Assembly (NCBI GenBank): GCA_019671005.1
Contig: CM033719.1
Location: 24,726,750-24,790,749, forward strand
Origin: Hibiscus mutabilis
Lineage: Eukaryota; Streptophyta; Magnoliopsida; Malvales; Malvaceae
Reading direction: 5' to 3'
Length of the DNA: 64,000 nucleotides
Position 1 is the first letter of the stretch; the number at the start of each line of letters is the position of its first letter. This document shows positions 11,003-24,100 of this stretch, one piece after another. The notes under the pieces were generated by a model. That model saw only the letters and a list, made by a program, of their open reading frames with translations, had not been told where the DNA came from and did not search any database. The translations under genes were made by a program, and so were the position numbers.

Positions 11003-13589
11003 TGTAAGTTAACCCCGTAAATGAATAGTTCACCCTCAAGAGTGGTATTTCTGTGTTACTGGATTTTTCATACGAAGCTTATGTTATTCGATTTTGGATC
11101 GAATAAAATTGTTAAGCGTGCTCAAGCCAGAGTAGCCTAAGGATGGGTGACTTAATGGGAAGGTCCCATATCCAATATTTTTACTGATAAAAATGATTCA
11201 GTTTGAGTAAAGAGTATTCGTAATGGATTGTTAATATAAGATTTCTAAGAGGAGATGTATCCGATAAAAATTATCGATAATTCGGATCGAATTGAAATTT
11301 TAATGACAGTTCCAAAGATTATGAAAAATTCATAAAATATTGTTTTATGAATATTTTATTAATGTTGATGGGATTCTAACTAGATTTAGTTAGAATATGA
11401 TGGAGAGGTTATAAAGCTCAAAGAAAGAAAATTTGGAAATCGTATTGAGTGAAATTCGAATAATTGGATTGGGAAGGAGGCTGGTTATAATGGAACCAAT
11501 TTGGTTCAATTTTTATGGAATGGCAATTTTCAAGACTTGTTGTAAATAAAGTCTAGTTAGAGGGCAAATTGGTCATTTGCCATGGATGGCATTTTTGAAA
11601 TTTTTTTGGAACTTTGAGGGCAATTTTGGAAGATGAATAACACATGGATTAAATCATGGCCATTGATTTTGATGAGATTGAATCTTGGCCATTATAATAA
11701 AAGGGCAAGATGGTAATTTCACTATTTAAATAAATTAAAAATTCATTTTATCTTTAACATGTGTATTTATTTTAAAGAAAGATGAAAACACAATATTTTT
11801 CATCTTCCTTGCTGTTCGAAATACCCAAAAATAAAAAGGTGCTAGGGTTTTCAAATTTTCAAGATCAAAATTCAAGGATCAAAGTTAGATTTCAAGCAAA
11901 ATTAATTGAGGTAAAGTGATCTATGCTTGATTCTCTATATTTTGATGGTATTTTTATTTGAAATAGATGAGTATGAGTTATGTTCTTGATTGAGGAAGAT
12001 TATGCTTTTGACTTTATTTTATGGAATTAAGGTTGTTTATGGTAGAATTGATGTTGTAAACATGGAATCAAGTGTGAATTTTGGATAAATTTCATGTTTA
12101 AGTTATAAACCCTAATCCTAGAATTTAGGGATTTTGATTGTGATGTTAAATTAAGGATGAAATTGAAGGAATTATGAAGTTAGGAGGTTGATTTTGATGT
12201 TAGATTGAATAATTTCCCAAGTTGGAATTTTGGTGACTATTTCAAAAATTATTAAAAATTTGGGGGAAGTATTGGAAAATTATTTTAGCATTGAAAATGA
12301 TTAATTATGGTTGAAATAGCATGAATTGATGATTAGGGACCAAAATGAAAATTTTTGGAAATTCAAGGACCAATTTGGCAATTTTAGAAAAATAAAGGAT
12401 TGATCTTGAATTGATGAAAAATTAATAGAATTGAAGATTCAAGCATGTTTTGAAAGTTGAAGGATTTAAATGACAAGAAAGAAAATTTTAAGGACCTTTT
12501 CGAAGATAAAGGATTTAGTGAAGGACCAAGTTGAATAAAGTTGAAAGTTGAAGGAAAATTTCTAAGGATGTTAGAAATAAATAAATGGTTTAATTGTACA
12601 TGAATCTATGTACAAAAGTATAGTAGTGACTAAAATGTCACTTTTATAAAGTTTAAGGACTAAAAAGGGAATATTCCAAAATAAGTAATCAATTATGGAA
12701 ATTGTTCAAAAATAGGTTTGAACAATTATTTAATGTTCAAAATGGTCACTAAGGACCTAGGGACCATTTCAGCAATAATGAAAAATATTGGGGAAATTTT
12801 CAAAAAAAAATTATATTCGAATAGTTATGTTTAAGAATCAAGTTAGAAATGTTAGATTCAAGTTGAATACGAGATTGGTAATGTATATGTTCGATTGGTC
12901 TTATACAGTTTTAAAAGAGATCGAAAGAGAACCAGTGATAAAAAGAAAGATGAGAACCTCGAGTAAGCTTAGTTAGGCATACTATTCATGGCTCGAGTGA
13001 GTGCATTTGCATGTTTTAAAATGCAAATAGGAAGACTTGCGAGTAGTCGACCTTAAATTTAAAATTATATTATACTTCTATATAATGACATTATGTTAAA
13101 AATGGTATTTGCATTTCTCTATAATACGTGCTATAATACTTTGCTCGACATGGCAAGATTGGTGAAATACCAATACGAATGATTACTTGCATAAATGATG
13201 ATGCATTATGCATACATGAGATATGGAAAAATGATAAGATTTAAATGGAACAAGTTAAGGTAGGACAAGATACACTTAAAAATAGTATTGCCATATATAT
13301 TTGTTGAGCTACTGCATGTTGTAATAAAAGTAGATTACATGGAATATGACATATAATTATTTTCTGAGAATTGATGATGAGCTATATCTTCCATGACTAT
13401 TTATGATGAAGCATGAAATATGAATAATTAATTATATGATTGATCATGATGTTGGATTGATGATAAAAGAAATGCCCAAGTATTGAGTATGAGAGTCCAT
13501 GGTATAGTTGGCATGTCATAGAGTCTTTAGCAGCTGCACCCTTATGTTTAAGTTATGAAAAAGATATTGTGAGAAAATGATTGTGTCAC

Positions 13590-13700
13590 ATGCACCTTGT
13601 GGATCTACGCCCACTGTGCCTAAGTGCACTGCCGAGGTGCCGCACCCTGGGGATCTACGCCCACTGTGCCCGAGCGTACTGTCGATGTGCTTTATGTTTA
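13590..13700. repeat. Doublet of ~52-bp GC-richer repeats
   Basis: The segment 'ggatctacgcccactgtgcc' occurs at 13600-13619 and again at 13652-13671, each followed by a related 'gcactgccgaggtgc' / 'gcgtactgtcgatgtgc' stretch. It is an internal duplication within the solo LTR. Confidence 0.75.
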
Positions 13701-13834
13701 TGGGGAGCAAAGAGTGTCCTCGAGTACGTACTCATCTTTACGTTCACGTTTGACACTACGGTGTCATTACAAGATGACTCGCGTACCTCTATCTCATATA
13801 GTGTACTTTGGGCAATGATAAAGGACCATGATAC

Positions 13835-14345
13835 GTAAATGAATCATGTTATGTATATGAAACATGTCATTAATATGAACCATGTTATGTATATGAAATA
13901 TGTCAAGTATACGAATTATGTCACGTATATGAAGCATGACATGTAAATGAATTATACCAAGTATATGAATCAGGCTAAGCACATAAATTATGTCATGTAT
14001 ACGAAGTATGTCACAAGTATAAGAAATATGCTATGCATATGAATCATGCCATGTATACACATTATGTTACGTATATGAACTATGCCATGTACATGTATCA
14101 AGTCATGTATATGAATGAAAACACGTATATGAATCATGTCACGTATGAAAACCATGTCATACAATTGAAATATGCCACGTATGAAAATAATGTTATATAA
14201 ATGGATCATGCCATAAATATGAATTTCATTACATATATGAACCATGTCATGTATATAAATCTTGTTATGCATGAAATTCATGTCATGTATGTGAATCATG
14301 TTGTTTATGTGAATTATACCATGTATGTGAATTATGTTTTTTTAT
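13835..14345. repeat. ~20-bp satellite-like array inside the solo LTR
   Basis: Around 25 degenerate copies of a 20-bp unit close to 'tatgaatcatgtcatgtata' follow one another. Copies differ by several bases, so the array is old. Its minus-strand open frames give His/Met/Ile-rich repetitive peptides that only mirror the DNA repeat. Confidence 0.85.
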
Positions 14346-15123
14346 ACGAAATATACCGTGTATATGACTGATTTTATGATTATAGAACATTGAAATCATG
14401 AGTAAGTTAGGAACTTATTTAATATACATGAAAATCTAGAGACTATAGAACCCTTGATAGAACTATCCTATCTTAGGTAGAGAACTTGATATGATATCAT
14501 AAAATAAGTATTACTTTACTCTATATTTGTTAAATAAGATTACTGCCTCACTAAGTTCGTACTTAGCATGTGTTATTTCACACGTAGGTTCTCCCACGTA
14601 GAAGGGCATGAAGGAACTATTATTTGGAAAGTCAAGTTACATTAGTAAACATGGTATGTACATCTTAAATTATGGTTGATATCTAGCGGGCATGTACTTG
14701 TATGTATGTGGGTTTAAAAGATGCAAATGTTTTGTAAACTTAAGTTATAATGTATTTACGTATTAATTACGAGTGTAGGGACTCAGAATAAGGTTTTACT
14801 ACAAATGATTATGATTTATGACATAGTTAAATCTAGTTTAACCCTAATCACGTATGAATTTTAAATTCAAGAAGGGGTCTAAGCAGGGTACATAGTTTTC
14901 TCTCTGAATTATATTTTTATTTCAATAACATATTTATAAATTTTCTAAAATAATTCAGGGTTGAAACTAGCTGCTATAGACTGCCATAGTTTTTAATTTA
15001 AAACCGAAAAGGGGTTAAACTATAAGATAAAGTTTGAAAAAAAAATTAAGTCATGTTTTCTTAACAACTCTGTAACACCTTTAGTGTATATTCGGTATAC
15101 GAGTATACGTTAAGGGTGTTACA

Positions 15124-15620
15124 TATACTCTTAAAATTCAATTTTTTTAATATTTATTATTAGGGGATTGCTCTTAATTTTTTTCAATATTTGATAATCG
15201 GGGTATAAATTGTTCAATATTTGTTATTTGTAGTCCAAATTTTTTTAATATTTTTTATTTGAGGTTCAAAATTTTCAATACTTATCATTAGAGACTCATT
15301 TTTTTTCAAATACTTGTTATTAGGGGCATACTCTTAAAATTATTAATTTTTCAATAACCGTTACTAAGGGTCTACTCTTAAAATTCATTTTTAATATTTT
15401 TATTGGGGGGGCAAATTTTTTCAATAATTATTATTAGAGGCTCAATTTTTTCCCAATATTTGTTATTAGAGGCTTATTCTTAAAATTAAAAAATTTAAAT
15501 ATTTGTTATTATATGCGTACTCTTAAAATTTATTATTTTTCAATATTTATTATTAGAGACCTACTCTTAGACTTCAATTTTTTTCAATACTTATTATTAG
15601 GGGTCTAATTTTTCGGTTTG
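15124..15620. repeat. Right part of the AT-rich tandem array
   Basis: It continues the array interrupted at 11003. Units contain 'caatatttgttattag', 'aggctcattttttt' and 'actcttaaaatt'. No gene. Confidence 0.7.
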
Positions 15621-15690
15621 CCCTGGGCCTCCAAAATCTTAGCACCGACCCTGAGGAGAGGGAAAGTGGGACTCTACGGGAAGGAAGAGC

Positions 15691-16165
15691 TAGGGGTGAA
15701 CAAAACTCGACTCTACTTGAGGTGAAAATACTCGACTCGTCTTGGCTCGACTCGAAATTTCATAAACTTGACTCGAAAATAATTCAAATAAAGTTTGAGT
15801 TGTAAAATAGAAACTCGAATAACTCGAAATTTTTAGTAATTAATGGATTTATTTTTAAGTTCGAGACGAGTCCCTTAATTTTTTATTTTATACATATACC
15901 GATATATAAAAATATGAAGAAATATTGCAGCATATAAAAAAATGAAGAAATATATATATGCATATCTTATATGATTAGAGAAAGTGATTTAAATTAGAAT
16001 CAAACCTTACGATAACATGATAAATAATTACAATTTAATTTTTATAGAACTCGAAAACTCGACTCGAATAAAAAAAATTCAAATAAAGTTTGAGCTGTAA
16101 AATATGACGCGCCAACTCGAATAACTCAAAATTTTTTTACTCGACTCGATCGAACGCTCACCCCT
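15691..16165. mobile_element. MITE copy 1, TIR TAGGGGTGA, 475 bp
   Basis: It starts TAGGGGTGAAC and ends GCTCACCCCT. The flanks AGGAAGAGC (15682-15690) and AGGAAGAGG (16166-16174) form a 9-bp target duplication with one mismatch. The interior is filled with 'actcgactcgaa'-type repeats near both ends and an AT-rich centre. A second copy of 476 bp lies at 20155-20630. The 9-bp duplication suggests a Mutator-like origin, but no transposase is present. Confidence 0.82.
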
Positions 16166-16381
16166 AGGAAGAGGAGTGCTCCTAGTTGGTATACAACACA
16201 TGACCTAAGTGAATATGAGGGAACAAAAATGAGCAGCTTGACTAACCGGTCAAATGTTCTTGCTTACAATTAATATTTTCTTATATACAAAATAAGTGTT
16301 TAGATTTTATTTTCTTATATATGTTTAATTTTTTTAATTAAAATAAAGGTTTAATGTTTATTATTATTTTAAGATCAAATT

Positions 16382-17002
16382 GTTAATAGTCATTAAAAAA
16401 ATTTGTCACCCACTTAAAATGTATTATATGGTCTATTTCTTAATTTTTTTAAATAATAAAATCTTTAATTTAAAAAAGAAAACTTTAAATCTTTAATTTC
16501 TAAAAATCCCAAAGTCTCAAATCCTTAATCCTAATCCATAAATTCAAACCTCATTTGTCAACGTCAATTCAGCCACCATTATCCCTTTACGTGGTTAGAC
16601 TCTCGTTGGGTCAATCACACTCCCTTGTCGTTGTTTATCCAGCTACTGTCAACTATTCTCAAAGTCCTACTTCGTTGTTCATCTAAATATTGTTCCCCCA
16701 ATCGTCGTCCACTAGTTCGTCACTATTGCCTGAACCTGCACTATCAGTAGAATCAAACTGATTAACATCGCTGCCCGGACCTCTAGCCATTTTTTAGGAG
16801 ATTTAGAGTTTAGGGTTATTTTGTAAAAAATTAAAAGTTTAAAGTTTTCTTAGAAATTAGAGAATTTTAGTGTTTTTCGTTATGAAATTAAGAAATTTAT
16901 TTTTTTAATAAAAAATCAAAGGATATTAAAAAAATAGGCCTTGATTCAAAAAAGGTCACATGTCAAGAAACAAGTGGGTGATAGAATTTTAACGACTGCT
17001 AA
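16382..17002. mobile_element. Probable fold-back element/MITE
   Basis: Left 'gttaatagtcattaaa...gtcacccactt' (16382-16415) is matched in inverted form by 'aagtgggtgata...gactgctaac' (16972-17002). The arms are imperfect and no target duplication was settled. The interior has a moderately GC-rich part at 16560-16790 that might be captured sequence. Limits are approximate. Confidence 0.45.
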
Positions 17003-17341
17003 CTATGGTTAAATGGTAATGGATGAAATGTTAAGCATCTACTATGACCAAAAAAACATTTTAAATATAATTTAGTCACGTATTTTATAGTTAAAATCTT
17101 AATGCTTTAATAATTTAATTTTAATTGTTAACTTTAACAGTTAAATTATTAAAACATTAATCATAAAAGAATTTATATAAATATATAAAGCTCGTATAAT
17201 GTTACACTAATGATACATAGAGATATCAAATTGATTTAAACATTTATATGTATAACAAGTACAATTATATTCAAACATTTTAAAATTTAATCATTAAAAT
17301 ATTAATCATAAAAGAAGTTATGGGAGTGTTTAAAACTCGTA

Positions 17342-17382
<41 letters not shown>

Positions 17383-17519
17383 CTCACATAATTTTACACT
17401 TATGCAAATAGTTTCCTCTTCTGGAACATCAAATCAATCGGAGAAAATGGGACATTACGGCAAAAGAAGATACTACCATCAGAGACAGGAAGTGATGTCA
17501 CTTAAGCCAACATGTATGG
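17003..17519. other. Intergenic DNA with a (TA)n microsatellite
   Basis: AT-rich sequence with short direct repeats ('cattaatcataaaagaa' near 17155 and 17302) and a pure TA run at about 17346-17378. No gene was recognised. Confidence 0.6.
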
Positions 17520-19010
17520 ATTATTTTAGGTCTGGATTTTTAATGTCGGGTTCTCATCATTTCAAGTTTAAAATCTTTTAATTTTAAATTGTTTTGAGTT
17601 CAAGATAATTTAGATCCGGGTCATTTTGATTTAAATTGGAAAATTTTAAAACTTTTACATTTAATTTAAATTAATCGGGATTAAAACTATTAGATCTAGC
17701 AAGATGTGGCAATCAGGTCATTCAATTCGAGATCAGATCGGATCATTTTGAGTCGGGTTGATTTTAGTTTAAGTTTGATTAGGGTTGGATCGGGTCTGAT
17801 TTAAATTTAGTTCATGTTTATGTTATTTCGGGTTGGATTGGGTATTGGGCCATGTCAATATCATATCAGATGATTTTTGAGGCAGGTCAATTGATTTTTT
17901 TAGTTCAACTCAATATAAGATCGGTTGCATTATTTCGGGTCGGGTCGATTTTCGATTTGAATCAATGTATAGAGATGATCTTTTAAAGGAGAAAATATGA
18001 TATTAAACCATTAAACTATTACTAAAGGTGGTTGTTAATCAATAATATAATACAAAAGGAGAATAAAATATACATATTTTAGCAAATTAAACTCATGTTG
18101 TTTTTGGTTCAGGTTGCTTTCGGTATTGGTTATTTTTTGTTTGAGTTACTTTCGGTTCGAGTTGATTTTCGGTTCAACTAAAATTTGGATCAATTTTGGT
18201 TTGGTTCAGTTTTTTTCGGGTTCGGGTCAAGTTTAGACCATCATGTTCGTGTCCATATCAAGTCTCAGGTCGGGTAAATCGGTTCGGGTATCAGGTCTCG
18301 AGTCAAATTTGCCAAGTTTAATAATAGTAGTAGAATTGACTAGGGCCGTGCCTATAGTTGCCAAGCGGGCCGTTCGGGTCTGACTATATTCGGTTTAAGT
18401 TCAGATCGGTTCGGGTCTGGTTTGATTTTAGTTCAGGTCGGGTCAATATCGAGTTAGGTCAATATGAGACCGTTTTCAGGTCAACCTTTTGATCTTCAGG
18501 TTGAATTGAGTATGAGTTCAATAAAAGTAAATATAAAATATTTGTATATTTTTGTAGAAAAACATATCTTTTTGCTTGTCAATTATCATTTAGGTTGTTT
18601 TTTTGTGTTTAAAAAAGAATACTTCAATTCTTAAATATGAATGGTGCACTGTTGATGCAACACTTAAATGCCTAGTGGATACTAGCTGAATTAGACATCA
18701 CCGGATGTTTGAAATCTGAATATCACGTGTCTAATAGGAACAAAGATTATCTTAATTATTAACCTATTAAATAATCAACCATTTTTAATAAATGGGTTCA
18801 TCACGGGTTAAAATGGCATTGATGTCCTGTTCAAATTGAATTTGGATAAATAAAATCGGTTTGAATTATCTTCGATTCATCTAAAATTTAAATCCATTTT
18901 AATTTGATTTATTTGGAATATCATATCAAGTTTGAGTCGATATTAAGTTTCAAGTTAAATAAATCGATTTGGCCGGATCAAGTTTGTCAAATGTCATGTT
19001 TAGTCGTGCC
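17520..19010. repeat. Degenerate GGGTCGGGTT-type repeat block
   Basis: Short motifs such as 'ttcgggtcgggt', 'tcggttcgggt' and 'caggtcgggtcaat' recur irregularly over about 1.5 kb in two blocks (17700-18320 and 18340-18500). Such sequence is common in non-autonomous plant transposons related to the TAGGGGTGA family. No element boundary was found. The small open frames here are not credible genes. Confidence 0.5.
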
Positions 19011-19232
19011 AGTGATTCAATGTATTATCTTTGATTTTCATCATCCCCTTGTCCCGCTGCTCTTAATCTCTTTTTTGGTAAGTTACGCATAATTGAAAGC
19101 CCAATTATTGAGAATGTACGATGTAAGCAAGAAGAGATGAGGTCTTGATAAGTATGTCTGTGGCATCAAATCCAAAACGGTAGAATTTAAAATGATCAAA
19201 TTTGAAAATTTAAAAACAATAAAAAAAATTAA

Positions 19233-20788
19233 CGGTAAACTACACGAGATATTACTGAACTTTAAGATCTGACTCAATTATACCACTGAACTAAAAAATA
19301 ATACTATTATACTATTGAGCTTTAGTAAAAGGTTCGATTATACAACTAAACTTTAATATAAGGTTCAATTATAACACTAAACTTTAATAAAATGTTCGAT
19401 TATAACACTAAACTTTAGTAAAAAGTTCGATTATAACACTAAGTCGTTACCGAGTTAACGAAGTGATAATGTGGACCCTAAACAAAAATGACATCATTTT
19501 AGTATGGTTACTTTGATGCCTCATATAACTCAAAATAATGTTGTTTTATTATAGGAAAATCAAGAAAAAAATGCACTCTAGGAGTGGGTTTAAACCAAGT
19601 ATCTTTGAGATGAAAGATTTGTTGCTAACCCTAAGACCAACTTAGAATCTTGTAATAATTTTAACACAAATAATATATATAAATAATATGTTATAAATAA
19701 TATTTAAAAAGTAATATATTTAACTTAGTATATAAAAATATTCTATTATAATATGAATGGTATTTATAAAATAATATATAAATATTTTTTTATAAAATAT
19801 TATTTATAATCTAAATAATGTTTATAAAATTAATATATATATAATATCCATAAAATTTAATACTTATAAATATTATAAAAATAATATATATAAGATAATA
19901 TATTTATATTATAAACAGTCTTTTATTTTTTAACATAAATCATAAATAATGCTTATAAAATCAATATTTATGTTGGAATTATTATTTATAATATAAATTA
20001 TAAATAATATTCATAATATTCATATTATGAAATAAATAAAATTAAGTTAAACTACAATAATATCTATATTATTTATGTTGGAATTATTATAAGATTCTAA
20101 GTTGGTCTGGTGGTTAAGTGTCAAATTTTCATTCCAAAAGTCCTTGGTTCAAATTAGGGGTGAGCAAAACTTGACTTGAAAAAATTAAAAATTTTGACTC
20201 AACTCGAGGAAAAAAACTCAACTTGTCTTGACTCGACTCGAAAATTTTTTAAATAAAGTTTGAGTTGTAAAATAAAAATTCGAATAACTCGAATTTTTTA
20301 ATAATTAGTCGAGTCCCTCAATTTGTCCTGATATATATATATATACCGATATAAAAAAATATTAAGAAATATATGCCACATATGAAAAAAACATGAAGAA
20401 ATATATATGCATATCTTATATGATTAGAGAAAATCGTTTAAATTGGAATCAAACCGTAATATAATATGATAATAATTACAATTAAATTTGTATAGGAACT
20501 CGAAAACTCAACTCGAATTTCATAAACTCGAATCGAAAAAATTTCTAATAAAGTTTGAGTTGTAAAATATGACGCGTCAACTCGAATAACTCAAAATTTT
20601 TTTACTCGACCGGATCGAGCGCTCACCCCTAGTTCAAACCTGCTCTAGTGTAATGTTTTTTCATTTAACGGCCTAGTAGTATAATCGAACTTTTACTAAA
20701 GTTTAGCGGTATAATAGTATCATTTTTTAGTTTAGTAATATAATCGAGTCAGATCTTAAAGTTTAGTGATATTTCGTGTAGTTTACCC
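19233..20788. mobile_element. MITE, TIR GGTAAACTACACG, with nested MITE
   Basis: The ends are inverted copies for more than 110 bp: CGGTAAACTACACGAG at the left and CGTGTAGTTTACCC at the right. The 9-bp flanks AAAAATTAA (19224-19232) and ATAAATTAA (20789-20797) match at 8 positions. Near both ends the phrase 'cgattataacactaaactttag' and its relatives repeat. The 476-bp MITE at 20155 is nested inside. Same superfamily as 54772-55514. It lies about 380 bp beyond the receptor-kinase stop codon. Confidence 0.85.
20155..20630. mobile_element. MITE copy 2, TIR TAGGGGTGAGC, 476 bp (nested)
   Basis: It begins TAGGGGTGAGCAAAAC and ends GCGCTCACCCCT inside the larger MITE. The 9-bp flanks GGTTCAAAT and AGTTCAAAC share the central GTTCAAA. 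It is closely related over its full length to the copy at 15691-16165. Confidence 0.82.
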
Positions 20789-20797
20789 ATAAATTAA

Positions 20798-21168
20798 ACT
20801 TAAAATGAACTAAAATTGCGATCCGAGTGGACCCAATTTAAAAATAAAACAAGAATAGAATAGAGAAACGGTAGGACCATGTTTAAGCCTTGAATATTGG
20901 AGACTGAATCGGATACATATTTTAAGCGAGTCTAAATTATTTTATCCAAACTCTCAAAAATTAAATGGACATTCACACTTGAATAGATAACTGAACTTTT
21001 GTACAGTTGTATTAAATTGTTACATCCAATAAATCTGGAGTTCGAATCTAGGCATTAATGATTCTTTTTCCTTTATTCATATGTTACAGCCTCCTAAACA
21101 AAAGAAATAGAAAAGAAAAAAAAAAACTTGGTTTTTTGAATCTCAGAATGTAATGACTAATGGATGAG
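20798..21168. other. 3' flank of the receptor-kinase gene
   Basis: The DNA between the MITE and the stop codon of the minus-strand receptor gene presumably holds its 3' UTR. No terminator-like element or other gene was recognised. Confidence 0.4.
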
Positions 21169-24100
21169 CTATACAGAGCTTAATCTTGGTTCAGAGTCTG
21201 CATTTGCTTGTATTTGAGCTGCATACTGCAAATTCCAAAGAATGTCCTCAAAAGATGGGCGGCCCCATAACTCTGGACTAATGCACTTATTTGCTATGGA
21301 AATCACTGTTGATATAGATTCTTGTGACCCTGTAGCTGAAACAACCGAGTTCATCAACCTTGCTCGCCCATCTTTATTGCTTAAACATGCCTGCCAAACC
21401 AAGCACAATGTTATAAGTTGCCATGCATGAACTTGTCAGCTCTAATCTGAATTCGAAAGTTCGAATTTTGCCAACTGATATGTTTAATTAAATATATAGC
21501 TTTTTTCATGACGGATGTGAAGCATTTCCTAGTGCTCAAAGATTGGAATTACATACCAATTCATGTCGTAGAGTCGCCTCCATTTTAGCAGCAATGGAGG
21601 AACCGAGCATTGTCTCTAATAAGATGAGCCCAAAGCTATAAACATCATCCTCTAATCTTGTCATTTGCCTGGAAATATTTTTGGAATAGTAAGTATTTCT
21701 GCTTAAAACTGCTAATTTCAGCATGAAGGTACTCAAGCAAATGAACATATCAATATCAGTCCTTACCACGATTTATGAGGATCCTCTCCTTTTGGCTGCA
21801 CGTAAGAATATGGTCATAAGTTTGTAAAGATAACAAGGGATGAAGAAAAGATGATCATTATTTTCGTTCTGGGGATAAAGAAAAAGATTACAGATGTCGA
21901 GTTTTGCGAAACTAGCCATTTTGATTAGCATAACAAGGAGCATTACCGTATAATTGTTGGTTTCCTCGGAGATAATGGAGAGTCCATAGTCACCCAATTT
22001 GGCCATCCGATGCTGGTTGAGCAATACGTTGTTGGTTTTCAATCTGTTGTGAAAGAAACCAGGGATAACTCCAGTATGCAAGAACTGCACTGCCTTGCAA
22101 ACACCAATTAAAACTGCTAATCTTTCCGACCAATTCAGAACCTCTCCAACACAATTCTCTACAATAACAAGTCAAATGTGGTAACAATGTTACTGATTTG
22201 GACTAAAGGATCAAACTATGCCAAACCAACGAACTGGGACGAAATTCCTAAGTTTTGACCCCCATAATTAAATTTGGAGTCCAAGGATATTACCAGAGAG
22301 ATGAGAACGAAAATTCCCATTAGGGATGTATTCGTAAACGAGGAAGACTCTGTTGACACTGCAGTCATCTTGTTTAACCTCAATGCAATGCCCCAAAATG
22401 CAAACCAAATGTGGGTGGCGAATCTTTGCAAGCATATCCAGCCTGAGTTTGAGATTTCTAATCCAATATTTCTTTGTTGTAGGTAGGCATCTTATAGCAA
22501 CTTGGATTCCACTCTCCAATCTTCCTTTGAAAAGCTGGGAAAGAAATTTTAGTGAGATTCAGCGACAAACGGTTCGTGTTTAATCCATTCTTGGACATAA
22601 TATTACCGTGGTCAATTACGCTGAACCTTTCCATATGAACCTTCACCCGGAGACTTATTCATTAATAAAATGATGACAAATAATATTACCTTTCCATATG
22701 AACCTTCACCCAGAAAAGCAGAGTTATCAAAGTTGTTTGTAGCTTCCTTTAACTCCTCCAAAGTGAATGATCGACAAGGGGGGAGACCTTGTGCTTCTAA
22801 CTTTGCATTTTCAGAAATGTACCCTGAAATAAATATTCATCAAAATTTTCATAGAAACAAAAACTATTTTTTTTTAGTGAAACTTTTAATCTTATTCAAA
22901 CTATGGCTTTCATCCTTGTCTTGAAGATCTAGTCCTTATAATTTGGCAAAATTTGATCCTTCGACTATTATTAATGTTTTTCCTTATTCCAAATCACTAA
23001 TGTCCTTAAATTATTAATGATAGAAGTACCACATTATATAAAATGAAAGAATTGTGACTGAATCCCAAGTTTAGTATAGGTACTAAAATCAAAATTTGAC
23101 CTTTTCTTAACTTACTTGCATTGGTTAGGATCTCAGAAGAAAATCCTGTTGTGGAGTTTTCTTGAACTGATTTGTGCAGAAAATGTTGCTCCGATATCCC
23201 GCGGTGGCAGTAATGTCTGCAAACGATTACAAAGGCAATAGCCAAAAGCACAGTGATAACTGCTATGGCTACTATGAGACTGACTGAAACTCCTAAGCCT
23301 TTGGATTTCTTATGAGCTTCATCTCTGCAATATGATTCTGGGTGCTGATTATGATGATGTCCATCAATGGATAGACAGTTGCCGTCGAAGTCGACAGCTT
23401 TATTGCCTGATTCAGAGTTCAAACATGAAGCCAAACTCCCTGTTAGCCTATTGTTTGATATATCAACAAACCCAAGTTTGGTTCCACAGGTTAGATTGTA
23501 ACCAAGGGATCCACTCAACCTATTTGATGCCAAATTCAAGAAACTGATGTTTGGCAAAGAGAAAAGTGGAGCTGGAGGTGTGCCACTTAGCTTGTTGAAT
23601 GAGATATCAATGTGTTGAAGCTGAGTAAGATGGATATATTGTGTTGGGATTTCACCGGTGAAGGAGTTTTTTCCGAGGGAAACCATAAGCAGTCCGTTGG
23701 GAATGGTAGGCAAATGAGAATCAAATCTGTTCCCACTCAAATCCAGTACTTGCAGATGTGTTAGCCCGGTGAGATCTGGTAGTTTCCCTGATAATTCATT
23801 GCTGGAAAAATCAAGATTAACAAGAGTTTTGATCCCCATTATTGAAGACGGAAAAGGACCTTTCAGCCTGTTGTTCTTCAGGCTCAGACTGGTTAGATTA
23901 GACAAAGAATCAAACACCTCGGGGACAGTGTCATTGAAGAAATTATGATCAAACACAAGAGTTTGAAGCTTCAGCATCGTTGAAACTTTAGGAGGGATTG
24001 AACCAAAGAGGAAATTGGAACTCAAATCTAAAGATTCAAGTGAAGATAATCTATGGATTTTATCAGGGAGAGGACCCCAAATTCCCAGAGAAACCAGAGC

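Larger units (their letters stand above)
11003..15123. mobile_element. Solo LTR, 4.1 kb, TSD TATAC
   Basis: The element begins TGTAAGTTAACCCC and ends AAGGGTGTTACA, flanked by a perfect 5-bp target duplication TATAC (10998-11002 and 15124-15128). No internal coding region or second LTR was seen, so it is best read as a solo LTR left by LTR-LTR recombination. At 4.1 kb it is long for an LTR. It contains a roughly 60-bp doublet 'ggatctacgcccactgtgcc' (13600 and 13652) and a 20-bp array (13835-14345). A short inverted pair (TGTAACACCTT at 15071 and AAGGGTGTTACA at 15112) sits at its right end. Several small open frames are repeat translations. Confidence 0.8.

Noticed and set aside
13794..14299. 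His/Met/Ile-rich repetitive peptides on the minus strand
   Set aside because: Direct translation of the 20-bp satellite; the periodicity belongs to the DNA.
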